Shown: positions 1-8,828, counted from the first letter of the stretch. The stretch is 17,029 bases of DNA from UBA6181 sp016934015 (GCA_036584525.1 JAZHDG010000067.1:1-17029); one strand, 5' to 3'. Notes: generated by a model from the letters alone, not told the origin. Numbers and translations are program-made.

Positions 1-131
1 TTATATGGCTTTATTTACATAAACTATACTTGTTTTTTGTTTCAAATTGACCAAATAAGCTTTTAAACACATTGTGAATCAAAAAAGTATTACGAGATAA
101 ACTTATTTTTTTAAAAAAATAGATGGTTGAT

Positions 132-160
132 AAAAAAAGCACACTATGATTGTGTGCTTT
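132..160 (-). terminator. Rho-independent terminator of corA
   Basis: A perfect 9-bp stem (136-144 pairing with 152-160) encloses a 7-base loop. On the minus strand it runs into a T tract, seen as seven A's at 132-138 on the plus strand. It begins only a few bases after the corA stop codon at 165, so it fits a factor-independent terminator for that gene. The stem is GC-poor at its base but the overall form is classical. Confidence 0.88.
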
Positions 161-164
161 GAAG

Positions 165-1172
165 TTATAACCATTTAGATCGCTTAAATATGTAAAACAT
201 CACACCGGCAACTATAATACAAAATCCTAAAAACAAACTTACAGCTTGAGGATATTCTAATATTCTAAAATGAACAAAATTCATTCCAAAGAAACCGGTT
301 AAAAATGACAAAGGAATAAAAATAGCTGAAAACAAAGTTAATGTCGTCATAATCTTATTCATTCGATTGGATTGGTTATTCATGTTTAAATCAAGTAAAT
401 GTCGTGTTAGTTCTCTCGATTGATTAAGTAATATATCCAATCTTCTTAAATGGTCTAATAAATCATCAAAATAAGGTTTATTGTGATTGCTGATGAGATG
501 TGTATTATCCATTAATTCTAAGAGTTGTTCATAGATGGGTGTCACACTATTTTTTAATTTTAATAAATGCTTTCGAATTAAATAAAACGATTCTTGGTCT
601 GAAGTTTGTGACTCAATGATCTCTTCTTCAATCACTGACATCTTATCTTCTAGCCATTCATTCACATCAAGCATATGGTCAGTGACTATATCCAAAACCT
701 GATAAAACATATAGTCAATAGTATGTGTTCTTAAATCTTTATGAGTATCTAATAGTATTGGAATTTGATTTAAATACTCAGGTTCAGTTTCGTGAAAACT
801 GATGAGCATATTTTCGAACATGACCATACTCATATAACCTTCAATGATGCGGTCATCTTTTAAATAGTGAACTCTAAATACACCAAAGATATAATTTTGA
901 TATTGTTCAATTTTGTCTCTTTGATGCACATTTAAAATATCTTCTAAGACTAACGCATCAATTCCTAAATCAGTGCCTAGTTTTTCAATCGCTTTTGTAT
1001 TAGATAATCCAACAACTTGGATATAACGTTTATGTATAATGCTCAAATCATAAATATTTGAAAACGTTACACCTTCAGGTGTATATTGATAGACTTTAAA
1101 CTCAGTGTCGATTGCTTGATAATCGCCTGTATAGACCATAGATTTGGGTATAAAATAATCCTTTAATCCCAT
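165..1172 (-). CDS. corA: CorA family magnesium/cobalt transporter
   Basis: Membrane channel of the CorA family, 335 residues, which as a pentamer lets Mg2+ (and Co2+ or Ni2+ in some members) into the cell. The signature GMN is at residues 296-298, directly after the first membrane segment (about 275-294). A second segment lies at about 309-328 and the protein ends in a short basic tail (KRSKWL). The first 270 residues are the cytosolic domain, with a long acidic and basic helical stretch at about 150-265, as the family requires. The usual acidic loop after GMN is less acidic here (FVHFRILEYP). The ATG start has a perfect AGGAGG at 1178-1183, five bases away. The gene has its own extended -10 promoter and terminator and lies beyond the terminator of the glucan operon, so it is not part of that system. 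No magnesium riboswitch fits in the short leader. Confidence 0.93.
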   Translation of the reverse strand: MGLKDYFIPKSMVYTGDYQAIDTEFKVYQYTPEGVTFSNIYDLSIIHKRYIQVVGLSNTKAIEKLGTDLGIDALVLEDILNVHQRDKIEQYQNYIFGVFRVHYLKDDRIIEGYMSMVMFENMLISFHETEPEYLNQIPILLDTHKDLRTHTIDYMFYQVLDIVTDHMLDVNEWLEDKMSVIEEEIIESQTSDQESFYLIRKHLLKLKNSVTPIYEQLLELMDNTHLISNHNKPYFDDLLDHLRRLDILLNQSRELTRHLLDLNMNNQSNRMNKIMTTLTLFSAIFIPLSFLTGFFGMNFVHFRILEYPQAVSLFLGFCIIVAGVMFYIFKRSKWL

Positions 1173-1214
1173 ATAAGCCTCCTGGATATATCATTTTTAA
1201 TCTAGATTAATTTT

Positions 1215-1243
1215 ATTTTACCACAACCATAAATTACTGTTGG
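1215..1243 (-). promoter_or_regulatory. Putative extended -10 promoter of corA
   Basis: On the minus strand TGG-TAAAAT (1215-1223) matches an extended -10 element (TGnTATAAT with one mismatch). A weak -35 candidate, CCAACA, lies 17 bases upstream at 1238-1243. It sits between the operon terminator (1266-1313) and the corA ribosome binding site (1178-1183), which is where a promoter is expected. The -35 is poor, so activity would rest mainly on the extended -10. This rests on motif matching only. Confidence 0.5.
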
Positions 1244-1265
1244 TGATTCCTTATCATTAAATCAT

Positions 1266-1313
1266 AAAAAAAGCCACTTAACCAAATGAGCATCGGGTTA
1301 AATAGGCCTTTTT
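1266..1313 (-). terminator. Rho-independent terminator of the glucan operon
   Basis: On the minus strand an interrupted inverted repeat runs into seven T's (A's at 1266-1272 on the plus strand). The inner arms are TTAACC (1278-1283) and GGTTAA (1296-1301) around a 12-base loop. The outer arms GCC (1273-1275) and GGC (1305-1307) pair with a small bulge. The element starts about ten bases after the GH16 stop codon and ends the long gene run. A T tract at 1309-1313 on the plus strand could allow weak termination in the other direction. Confidence 0.8.
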
Positions 1314-1322
1314 AAATTTTAT

Positions 1323-2444
1323 TTATACAATGGTAAGCGATAAAATACTACTCATCTCTGATACATTCCCAACAAAATCAATCGCTTGAACTTGTATTTG
1401 ATAACTCTTTCCAGCTGTTAGTCTTGAGAAGGTATATTGATTTAAGTTGGCATAATCATAAAGTTCTCCATCCACATAAATTGCGTATTTTTCAACGCCG
1501 TAATCATCTGTTGATGGATTCCAAAATACTGTATTTCTAAGTTGTGCAATTTGCAGTTTTTCAATATTCGAAGGTGTTTCTTCATCGATCGTTGCATAAT
1601 CGTACTTATAAACTCTGACATAATCGATTTCAAAGGTAGTTTCTGTGAAATTAGGATCCACAGCTCCACCAAGATTACCTCCCATTGCAAGATTTAAAAT
1701 TAAATAAAAATCTTGATCAAATGGAAATGCAGCGTTATAAGCAACTTCTTGATTAAATGCTGCTGAATATTTAAAGGTCCCCAATAATTCACCATCGACA
1801 TAAGTCATGATTTCACCAGGATTCCATATCATTTCATAGGTATGAAATTCGGTTTCTGCGTTTGAAACTGTCGTATTGTAACCAATTTGAGTGCCTAATT
1901 GATGGTTAAACTTTTCAGTATGGATGGTTGAAAAGACATTGTTTGGATCTCTTCCAACATATTCCATGATATCAATTTCACCACTTTTTGGCCATCCACC
2001 ATATAAACTCATGGTGGGCATCATCCAAATAGCTGGCCATGTGCCAACACCAGAAGGAAGCTTGGCTGAAACAATCAATCTTCCATACGTAAAATCACCT
2101 TTATACTTTGAGTTAAGTCGACTTGACGTATAGTCTTTTCCTAAATAACTTTCTTTAATAGCTGTAATGACTAACTTGCCATCAACGATTGAAGCATTTT
2201 CTTTGGTGTAATATTGTAACTCATTATTTCCACCACCATAGCCATTCACTTCATAATTCCATTTGGTTTCATCAACTTCTTCACCATCAAATTCATCAGC
2301 CCATGTGCATACCCATCCACCTTCAAGTGTAGATTCTTCACATCCCTCATAAGGAACAAGTGGCTCAAGAATAGGGTCTTCCGTTGGTTTACATCCCACT
2401 GCAATAAACAAAATTAAAATTAAAATTAACAGTTTTTTCATCAT
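1323..2444 (-). CDS. GH16 endo-beta-1,3-glucanase (laminarinase-type) lipoprotein
   Basis: Glycoside hydrolase family 16 enzyme, 373 residues, predicted to cut internal beta-1,3 (or mixed beta-1,3/1,4) glucan bonds with retention of configuration at the outer face of the membrane. A basic start and hydrophobic stretch end in a lipobox-like AVGC with Cys18. The GH16 domain spans about 45-283. The catalytic motif EIDIME holds E156 (nucleophile), D158 and E161 (acid/base). The extra residue (ExDxxE rather than ExDxE) is the beta-bulge form typical of laminarinases rather than lichenases. GTWPAIW (134-140) and the final strand DYVRVYKYD also fit. Residues about 291-373 form a fibronectin type III-like domain with no further module. 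The stop of the upstream permease overlaps the start (TAATG). AGGAG lies 4 bases before the first ATG and 7 before the second (2439-2441), so translation may begin at the second Met. It is the last gene of the operon. Laminarin as substrate is an inference from the motif class. Confidence 0.93.
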   Translation of the reverse strand: MMKKLLILILILFIAVGCKPTEDPILEPLVPYEGCEESTLEGGWVCTWADEFDGEEVDETKWNYEVNGYGGGNNELQYYTKENASIVDGKLVITAIKESYLGKDYTSSRLNSKYKGDFTYGRLIVSAKLPSGVGTWPAIWMMPTMSLYGGWPKSGEIDIMEYVGRDPNNVFSTIHTEKFNHQLGTQIGYNTTVSNAETEFHTYEMIWNPGEIMTYVDGELLGTFKYSAAFNQEVAYNAAFPFDQDFYLILNLAMGGNLGGAVDPNFTETTFEIDYVRVYKYDYATIDEETPSNIEKLQIAQLRNTVFWNPSTDDYGVEKYAIYVDGELYDYANLNQYTFSRLTAGKSYQIQVQAIDFVGNVSEMSSILSLTIV

Positions 2445-3376
2445 TACTCTCCTGTGATACCTGTTCGATCTATACTTTCAACAAAATATCTCTGCGCAAC
2501 AAAGTATAACACAAGTAACGGTAATATCGTTAGCATATTGCCAGCAAGCATAATGGCTTCGTTTAATTCAGAGCCAAAAGAGCCTGGTGGAAATAAGGTT
2601 TCATAAGTAGCTCTAAAGGCTTGTAGTTTAAGTGGTAATGTGATTCTACTACCAACATAAAGTGAGGTAATGAATGTTTCATTCCAATACCAAACAAAGC
2701 TAAATAAGAACACAATTAAAAACGATGGAACAGCTAAAGGAACTGCGATATGCGTAAATATTCTGAATTGTGATGCACCATCAACTTCTGCAGATTCCAT
2801 CAAAACTGATGGAATTGTTTTGAAAAATTGATAGAAAATTAAAATGTAGATAGCTGCATTGACACCTTGACCAAGAATAGCTGGATAAATCATCGCATTT
2901 TGAGTACTCATCAATCCTAAGTTTTTAAAGATTACCATATTCGCGACCATCGTGACTTGCGATGGGAGGATGAATGTTGCGAGCATTAAAACAAATAAAA
3001 CATTTTTGAGTGGGAATCTAAAGCGAGAAAATCCATAACCAATGATGGCAGATGACAAAGTAACCGAAATCGATACTTTGAGTACATAACCTGTGGTTGT
3101 TAACACAGATCTTGGTAATTCTAATACTTGAATAGCTCGTGCATAGTTTTCAAATTCGAGGGTGGTTGGAATCCATTTGACCCCTGGATTGATAAGATCA
3201 TCAACAGTCATTAAACTATTGACGGTCATAAATAAAATTGGATAGAGATAAATATAGCTAAAACTAATCAGTAACGTCATAATAATGAACTTATAAATGA
3301 ATCCATCAACAAAGTTCATCCCAAATAAAAATTTACGGATCTTAATTTTAAGATGCGGATCTTTTAGAAATTTCAT
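2444..3376 (-). CDS. Carbohydrate ABC transporter permease, MalG type (second pair)
   Basis: Inner membrane subunit of a CUT1-type sugar ABC importer, 310 residues, which would pair with the permease encoded just upstream. The cytoplasmic EAA loop that docks on the ATPase is clear: ESAEVDGAS at 194-202 followed by IAVPLAVP. About six membrane segments can be seen, starting near residue 30. The short MalG-style N-terminus, the segment layout and the C-terminal IDRTGITGE fit the MalG/LacG class. The ATG lies one base after the upstream stop codon, with GGGAG as ribosome binding site. Substrate cannot be read from the sequence; the adjoining GH16 gene suggests glucan oligosaccharides. No ATPase gene lies beside it. 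Confidence 0.93.
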   Translation of the reverse strand: MKFLKDPHLKIKIRKFLFGMNFVDGFIYKFIIMTLLISFSYIYLYPILFMTVNSLMTVDDLINPGVKWIPTTLEFENYARAIQVLELPRSVLTTTGYVLKVSISVTLSSAIIGYGFSRFRFPLKNVLFVLMLATFILPSQVTMVANMVIFKNLGLMSTQNAMIYPAILGQGVNAAIYILIFYQFFKTIPSVLMESAEVDGASQFRIFTHIAVPLAVPSFLIVFLFSFVWYWNETFITSLYVGSRITLPLKLQAFRATYETLFPPGSFGSELNEAIMLAGNMLTILPLLVLYFVAQRYFVESIDRTGITGE

Positions 3377-3377
3377 A

Positions 3378-4415
3378 TTATTTCTCCCTTCTTGCTGAAA
3401 GGATTAAAACGAAAATCCCCATCAAAATAACCATTAAGATGAAATAAACCCATGCAATCGCGGCTGCATAACCATAACCAAACCAGAAGTTTGAATCTGG
3501 GGCTCCCACAAGCATATGTGATCTTGCTAAATCAAGAATGCCTCCGGCTTCAACAAATAAACTCATCGTCACGACGATATAAATAACACTGACACTGATA
3601 AGTGGCTTAATTGATGGTAATGTAATCTTCCAAAACCGATCCCAAGGTGACGCACCATCAATCGATGCTGCTTCATAAATGGATCCATCGACCTTTTGAA
3701 GTCCAGCTAAGAAAATCAAGATAGGAATCCCTGCATACCATAAAATTAGTAACATCGATGTTAAAATCGTTTCCACAGGATTTGCAATCCACGGTCCTAA
3801 ATTCTCAGAAATGAAGAGAATTAATGTGCTATCTTGAAGTGATGGAATGGAGGTTGCATTTTGATTATTAAGTTCTGTGATAATGGGACCTGTCGAAATG
3901 ACGACTGGTAAGAAAAATATTGTACGCCATAAGCCTTTAAGTTTTATCGGATTATTAATTAAAACAGCAATCATAATCGAAAAGACAACAATGAGTGGAA
4001 CTGCAATAACCATCTTACCAATATAGGTTGCGAATAATGGAAGTAACGTTTGGCTTCTAAAAACATTTAAATAGTTTGTAAAGCCAATAAATGTCGTTAC
4101 AACACCCGTTTCAAGGCTATAATACGCTTCATTAAAACTTAAGAATAAGGAATAAAACATCGGATACAAGGTGAAGACCAAATAACCAAAAATCCATAAT
4201 AGAATAAACATATATCCGTAGAAAGCTTCTCTTCTTCTTCTTGTGATTTTAATCTTTATGAAACCAAAAAGAATGAGTGTTAATCCTTTTTTACGAATGA
4301 TAAAGTTATGGGTTACTGCATAACCAATTTTATCGAAAATGACTGTAACTTTGGTGCGATAAAATTCTTGGATTGAACCACCCATTTTTCGAATATTTTT
4401 CATCAAAGTTCTCAT
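3378..4415 (-). CDS. Sugar ABC transporter permease, MalF type (second pair)
   Basis: CUT1-type sugar importer membrane subunit, 345 residues, forming a heterodimer with the next gene product. The EAA motif reads EAASIDGAS (248-256) followed by ITLPSIKP, as in MalF/LacF proteins. Residues 1-63 form an unusually long basic N-terminal extension for this class, with a hydrophobic patch (about 44-53) and the cluster RRRRE just before the first clear membrane segment (about 66-86). Five or six further segments follow. Its ATG overlaps the stop of the DUF5696-like gene by four bases (ATGA), and AGGTGG lies upstream inside that gene, so the two are translationally coupled. A start at Met5 (MKNIRK) is possible but has no better ribosome binding site. 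No ATPase is encoded nearby. Confidence 0.92.
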   Translation of the reverse strand: MRTLMKNIRKMGGSIQEFYRTKVTVIFDKIGYAVTHNFIIRKKGLTLILFGFIKIKITRRRREAFYGYMFILLWIFGYLVFTLYPMFYSLFLSFNEAYYSLETGVVTTFIGFTNYLNVFRSQTLLPLFATYIGKMVIAVPLIVVFSIMIAVLINNPIKLKGLWRTIFFLPVVISTGPIITELNNQNATSIPSLQDSTLILFISENLGPWIANPVETILTSMLLILWYAGIPILIFLAGLQKVDGSIYEAASIDGASPWDRFWKITLPSIKPLISVSVIYIVVTMSLFVEAGGILDLARSHMLVGAPDSNFWFGYGYAAAIAWVYFILMVILMGIFVLILSARREK

Positions 4416-6802
4416 GGCATCACCACCTCATAATCTCTAGCAGGTATGGTTAATCCATTAGTACTAAAACTTGTATAATTATAATTCACATAAATGATGA
4501 CACCATTTGCATAAGTGACTTTAACAAATCCCGTTTCAATGACTTCACGGTTTTCGATTGGAATACCAATGACATGCTTTAAAGCATCATTTAAATAAGT
4601 ATATGTATCGACAATCTCATCTTCATAATCACTTCTTGTGGTCGTGTAGAATATAGATGCATTCGTATATCGCATTTCATATGTATCATTTTCTGTCAAA
4701 ATGTAACTTGGATTAATACCAAAATCAACCATCACTAACAACCGATCTTCACCCATCGCGTTAAAATTCAAGTAAGGTGTGTAATAAGATACAGAACCTT
4801 TTAAGATCAGTGGAATAATCGGTACTAAATCAGAATAATAATCATATTGTGCGTTAGTAATTGGCATATCGAGATAACCAGAAAGTGATGCATAGAAATA
4901 AGCATTCGGTGTACTTAGTAAAACCTGGTCATAAAGATTAACTAAATCTTGATAATATTGAAGGGACACAGAACGTTCGATATTTACTTGATCATAATAA
5001 CTATAGAGTAGATTGCCGATGCTATTTAAATAAAGTCCTGAAATACCTAAAGAATCAAAGAATGCTTCATCGTTTTTGGCATAAGTATAACTTCTGTCAG
5101 GATAGAGATAATAAATCTCCGTTACTTGAGCATTTAAACTTCGATACATCGATTCCATCTTTAATCTTGATAGATTTCTTGCGACATCAGGATTGTATGA
5201 TAAACGATCGGTAAGTTCAGAAGCCATCACGTAATCATTATCTAAATAAATCGTATTTTGATCGCTTTTAATCGTCTCAAATAGATCGATATAATCATTT
5301 TTATGAGCAATCCGAGTACGATATGGGCTTTGGAATACAAAGCCATCTTTGCTCCATCCAAAGAGTGTCATTTGTTGATTCACAATGTTTTGATCTTTTA
5401 ATCGTTGATAATTGTTTAAAACATCTTCAACCGATGTCATTTCGATACTCGTTGAACCAATAAATGATTTTTCTTGATCGGACATAATATAACCTAAATG
5501 AATCGGAATTTGATTGTTAAGTTCTTTTTCTGAATCGCTTAAAATATTTCGATCAATTAATATATCACGATACGCTTTCGCCATACCAACATAACTTGCA
5601 TCATCATCGGATAAAAATTGATAATTGATCCTAAAATTACTCATCGTAAAGTTTTCGATAATCGCATCATTTCCATCACCAGCTTTATTGATGACATAGC
5701 GATAAATATCTCTCACATCATATTTCGCACCGATGCGGTGATATCTTGAATTTGATCCCCAAAATTGTGCAACTAATGAAGAAACTTCAGCGCCTTCTTC
5801 AATTTCAGCAATAATACCGTTTGCTCCATGCTCATGAACGAGTCCAAAAATTGGAACACTTAACATCGGAATCGTGTTTTGACGATATCCCATATCTGCT
5901 CCATAATATTTAGATTGGAAACGTGTATTATGTGCCTTATCTAATCTCACGAGCGCCCCAATACCATCTGGAATCATAAAATATCCAGGATAGTGATCTT
6001 CTCTTGCAGCTCCAAGATTTGGAAAAACTTGAATGGATAATAACCGATATATATCACCGGATTCTTCAATACTTTCTGATGGAATTGAAACACTTAATGT
6101 CCCATTGTTGAGTGATACTGTGACAGTAAATTTGACATCAATTTCTTTTAAATCCACCACAACAGTGAATGAAGTATTATTTTTATTAGCATAAGTCACC
6201 GAGACATTACGTGTGTTATAACTTCCTTCTTCTATTAAGTAAGGACTAAAGGCATCTTCTTGACCCTCTTTAATTGATCCATCCGTTTGATAACTTACTT
6301 CAGCAAGCGAATAAAGTGATTCGAGTGAAATCAGCGAAGATGACACATTAGCTGCTCTAACATATTCAACCCATAATCCAGAATTCATGAGATTTCGATT
6401 CGCAGTGTTATTTTCTCTCTCACCACTTATCCCTTGGAATTCTGGGCGAGATGACCATAAATAACCGGTCTTTTTATTAAAGACCATCATTGAAAATGAG
6501 TCTTTTTCAAAGTAAACAAGTAGTTCATCGGTATCGAACATCTTTTCGAATCCGATAGTTTCCAAATCACTTTCTGTGTATGGAAGGATGAAGTTGTCAT
6601 GATAATGATCAAGTTTTTCTTGATCAACTTGATCTTTTTGTGTAAATCGTGAGGACTCTAAAAATGTTTGATTGATATAATTGAAATTCGATTCAACTTC
6701 AACATCATCATTTGATACAACCGAAGTATTTCCATATACAATCAATGAAAGTGAAAACGAAAACAATAAAAGAATGACACTGTATTTTAGCCATTTAACC
6801 AC
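4412..6802 (-). CDS. Large exported DUF5696-like protein
   Basis: Protein of 796 residues that I place with DUF5696-type proteins from overall layout and neighbours; its biochemical function is unknown to me. Residues about 7-24 form a signal peptide or N-terminal anchor with no lipobox cysteine. The body is beta-rich up to about 430. A segment with alternating strands and helices follows (about 431-700), with glycosidase-like stretches such as FGWSKDG (481-487) and IYLDNDYVMAS (518-528). The C-terminal strand region includes VKVTYANGVIIYVNYN, recalling the end domains of some glycoside hydrolases. This hints at a glycosidase-like barrel, but I cannot assign catalytic residues. The start is GTG, supported by GGGAGGTG (6810-6817) seven bases upstream, and it overlaps the upstream gene by 8 bases. 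The stop TGA overlaps the next start (ATGA). It likely acts outside the membrane as an accessory to glucan uptake or processing. Confidence 0.75.
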   Translation of the reverse strand: MVKWLKYSVILLLFSFSLSLIVYGNTSVVSNDDVEVESNFNYINQTFLESSRFTQKDQVDQEKLDHYHDNFILPYTESDLETIGFEKMFDTDELLVYFEKDSFSMMVFNKKTGYLWSSRPEFQGISGERENNTANRNLMNSGLWVEYVRAANVSSSLISLESLYSLAEVSYQTDGSIKEGQEDAFSPYLIEEGSYNTRNVSVTYANKNNTSFTVVVDLKEIDVKFTVTVSLNNGTLSVSIPSESIEESGDIYRLLSIQVFPNLGAAREDHYPGYFMIPDGIGALVRLDKAHNTRFQSKYYGADMGYRQNTIPMLSVPIFGLVHEHGANGIIAEIEEGAEVSSLVAQFWGSNSRYHRIGAKYDVRDIYRYVINKAGDGNDAIIENFTMSNFRINYQFLSDDDASYVGMAKAYRDILIDRNILSDSEKELNNQIPIHLGYIMSDQEKSFIGSTSIEMTSVEDVLNNYQRLKDQNIVNQQMTLFGWSKDGFVFQSPYRTRIAHKNDYIDLFETIKSDQNTIYLDNDYVMASELTDRLSYNPDVARNLSRLKMESMYRSLNAQVTEIYYLYPDRSYTYAKNDEAFFDSLGISGLYLNSIGNLLYSYYDQVNIERSVSLQYYQDLVNLYDQVLLSTPNAYFYASLSGYLDMPITNAQYDYYSDLVPIIPLILKGSVSYYTPYLNFNAMGEDRLLVMVDFGINPSYILTENDTYEMRYTNASIFYTTTRSDYEDEIVDTYTYLNDALKHVIGIPIENREVIETGFVKVTYANGVIIYVNYNYTSFSTNGLTIPARDYEVVMP

Positions 6803-8828
6803 GATTAATCACCTCCCTAACAATATCTGAGAGTAATCCATAAACTTCGTTAAGTAATAAATAAATGATGAATAGTACTGCAATAATCATCAATGCCGTA
6901 AAGATAGAAATTAAAATGTTTCCAATCGTTGGCTTCATGTCATAGAAATGTATTTCTTTGACCATGATGATCATATAGATGACCGTAATCGAAATACCGA
7001 TGATGAGTAATGTATCATAAATAAATGCTTCATTATAAGTCAATCCCTTTGATACGATTGCAACAATCGGGAATGTGATAATCATTGGTAAAAGTGTATA
7101 AGCGGATGCTTGATAAACATCTGATAGTTTACCTTCACCATCACGAATACTACAAACTAAATAGTTCGCAATCACCCAAAGTATAAAAGGAACGAATATT
7201 TTGACAACTTCTTCAATTAAATTAATTTCTGAAGTAATACGATCATTAAATAAGAAACTTGTTTCATAGATCCAAAATATATAAGCGAGGAAGAAAAGTA
7301 ATAGATATACTAATGCGGATAAATTTGATCCTTTTTTCTCTCTCTTGATGCCATAATATCCATCGGCTGGATGTTTGAAAATATAGAATGGATATATCAT
7401 TTCCAGATAGAACTTATACTGTGATAAATACGTTTTAAGCTTGACAAGTGGTCGTTTCACAACATCCATAAAATGCGTAAATAAATTCACAAAGTATAAA
7501 ACCAAAATCAATAATAAAATTGTAATAATGATACTACCACTACCGAGCAATATATCATTTCTGACTTCCCAGAAGGCATTGGAATATCCTTCTTGGTCGC
7601 GTGCGACTTCGTAATATTCCATGGCTTTCTCATATTCCATATTGGAAAAATAAGCATTCCCAATCCCTTTATTCGCGAGATCAAAAAGTCCATTCATCTT
7701 CAAGACTTCTTGCCACGGCTCTAAGGATTCACTATATTTACCATCTTGATAAAGATTAATGGCGTAATGAACTAAATCAGCAAATTCAGTTGGAATAAAG
7801 ACTTGAAGTGCCGATGTTTCTTGGTCTAGTGCATAGATGTTATTTTTTGAATCAACCCCAATACTGGTGGGTGATTTAAATAATCCTTTTTGATTACTGG
7901 TGTCTGTTCCACTAAAAACGAATAAAACAGAACCATCAGGCGCATATTCTGTGATGTATCCATCAGATGTGATCGTAAATATCGTGTCATAAGGTCCTAC
8001 ATATAAATCTTCTGTAGTATCAAATCCCCAAACGGATTGATTATACACAAAGTTTGCGATATTTAATTTGAGATAACCATCTTGTTCTTTCGTTGTCGTT
8101 AACACGAGTCCGTTGTTATCAACTGCAATATTATAAACAGGTGATGGAATCATTTGGAACCATTGTCTTCTCTGATTTTCATCAAATAACATAAACTTTA
8201 AGACATTATCCCATGTATTTGGAATGGTGTTACCACCAAAGAAGCCAAAAAACTCACCACGATTTTCATATTCCACTAATCCGTTGACATTCCCTGCCAA
8301 TAGCATATAAACATTATGACCTTTATCGGTAATAATCTTAGTAGGGTCAAACGCATCTGTACTTGAAAAATAAGGTGTATTTTGTGGTTTTTCGTAAGTT
8401 TGAGTTAAAACATAGTTCCCGATATTTTCATCAAAGACAAACTTTAATCCCATCTTTAATCCAAAATCAGCAACATAAAGATGACCATCATCACCCACAT
8501 GGATACCCATTGGCTCATCTAAAATACCTTCACCAATGACTAATACACTGTCATCTTTTAAACTGTATTTGATAATCCGTTTATTGCCATAATCTGAGAT
8601 ATAAAGATTATCATCTTGGTCAATCGTTAAATCTTGAGGTCGATTTAAATTCAATCCTGAAAGTTGTGTTTGAATGGATAAAGGGATATAAGCATCTTGT
8701 GTCCAAACCATACGTCCTAATGCACTACTATAGGTATAGGTTGAATAGGGGAGTCCATTCGCATTTAATGTTAGGGATGGGATCAGTAAGAAAATACTGA
8801 TGAAAAATAAGATCAAAAACTTCTTCAT
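6795..8828 (-). CDS. Membrane protein with NHL-type propeller, TPR-like region and YIP1-like domain
   Basis: Protein of 677 residues from this ATG. Positions below count from the GTG one codon earlier. A signal peptide occupies about 3-25. Residues about 60-345 resemble an NHL-type beta-propeller, with repeats such as NRPQDLTIDQDDNLYISDYG, EPMGIHVGDDGHLYVADFG and KSPTSIGVDSKNNIYALD. A TPR-like helical stretch lies at about 349-415 (YQDGKYSESLEPW, NMEYEKAMEYYEVA). A membrane segment (433-453), a basic loop with KREKK, and five further segments (504-660) follow and look like a YIP1-family domain. The propeller and TPR part would face outward. The order is unusual and no enzymatic motif is seen, so a scaffold or sensing role in the importer is only inferred. 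The ATG overlaps the upstream TGA by one base (TGATG); a GTG at 8829-8831 is an alternative. The ribosome binding site is weak, so coupling to upstream translation is likely. Confidence 0.8.
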   Translation of the reverse strand: MKKFLILFFISIFLLIPSLTLNANGLPYSTYTYSSALGRMVWTQDAYIPLSIQTQLSGLNLNRPQDLTIDQDDNLYISDYGNKRIIKYSLKDDSVLVIGEGILDEPMGIHVGDDGHLYVADFGLKMGLKFVFDENIGNYVLTQTYEKPQNTPYFSSTDAFDPTKIITDKGHNVYMLLAGNVNGLVEYENRGEFFGFFGGNTIPNTWDNVLKFMLFDENQRRQWFQMIPSPVYNIAVDNNGLVLTTTKEQDGYLKLNIANFVYNQSVWGFDTTEDLYVGPYDTIFTITSDGYITEYAPDGSVLFVFSGTDTSNQKGLFKSPTSIGVDSKNNIYALDQETSALQVFIPTEFADLVHYAINLYQDGKYSESLEPWQEVLKMNGLFDLANKGIGNAYFSNMEYEKAMEYYEVARDQEGYSNAFWEVRNDILLGSGSIIITILLLILVLYFVNLFTHFMDVVKRPLVKLKTYLSQYKFYLEMIYPFYIFKHPADGYYGIKREKKGSNLSALVYLLLFFLAYIFWIYETSFLFNDRITSEINLIEEVVKIFVPFILWVIANYLVCSIRDGEGKLSDVYQASAYTLLPMIITFPIVAIVSKGLTYNEAFIYDTLLIIGISITVIYMIIMVKEIHFYDMKPTIGNILISIFTALMIIAVLFIIYLLLNEVYGLLSDIVREVINRG
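6810..6817 (-). promoter_or_regulatory. Ribosome binding site fixing the GTG start at 6802
   Basis: GGGAGGTG on the minus strand lies seven bases before GTG at 6800-6802, inside the last codons of the upstream gene. No ATG in frame has a comparable site, so the DUF5696-like protein most likely begins with GTG. Confidence 0.75.

Noticed and set aside
1..72. A 23-codon minus-strand frame at the window start
   Set aside because: Too short, no ribosome binding site, and lysine-rich as expected from random AT-rich sequence.
1173..1214. A magnesium riboswitch before corA
   Set aside because: The leader from the predicted promoter to the start is only about 40 bases, too short for a known Mg2+ riboswitch.
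1924..2133. A 69-codon plus-strand frame opposite the GH16 gene
   Set aside because: It lies wholly inside the GH16 coding region, has no ribosome binding site, and its translation looks like an antisense shadow of the conserved active-site region.
6607..6634. Inverted and direct repeats of GATCAAG/CTTGATC
   Set aside because: They fall inside the DUF5696-like coding region and come from repeated Q/D/E/K codons (DQVDQEKLD); no sign of a regulatory site.
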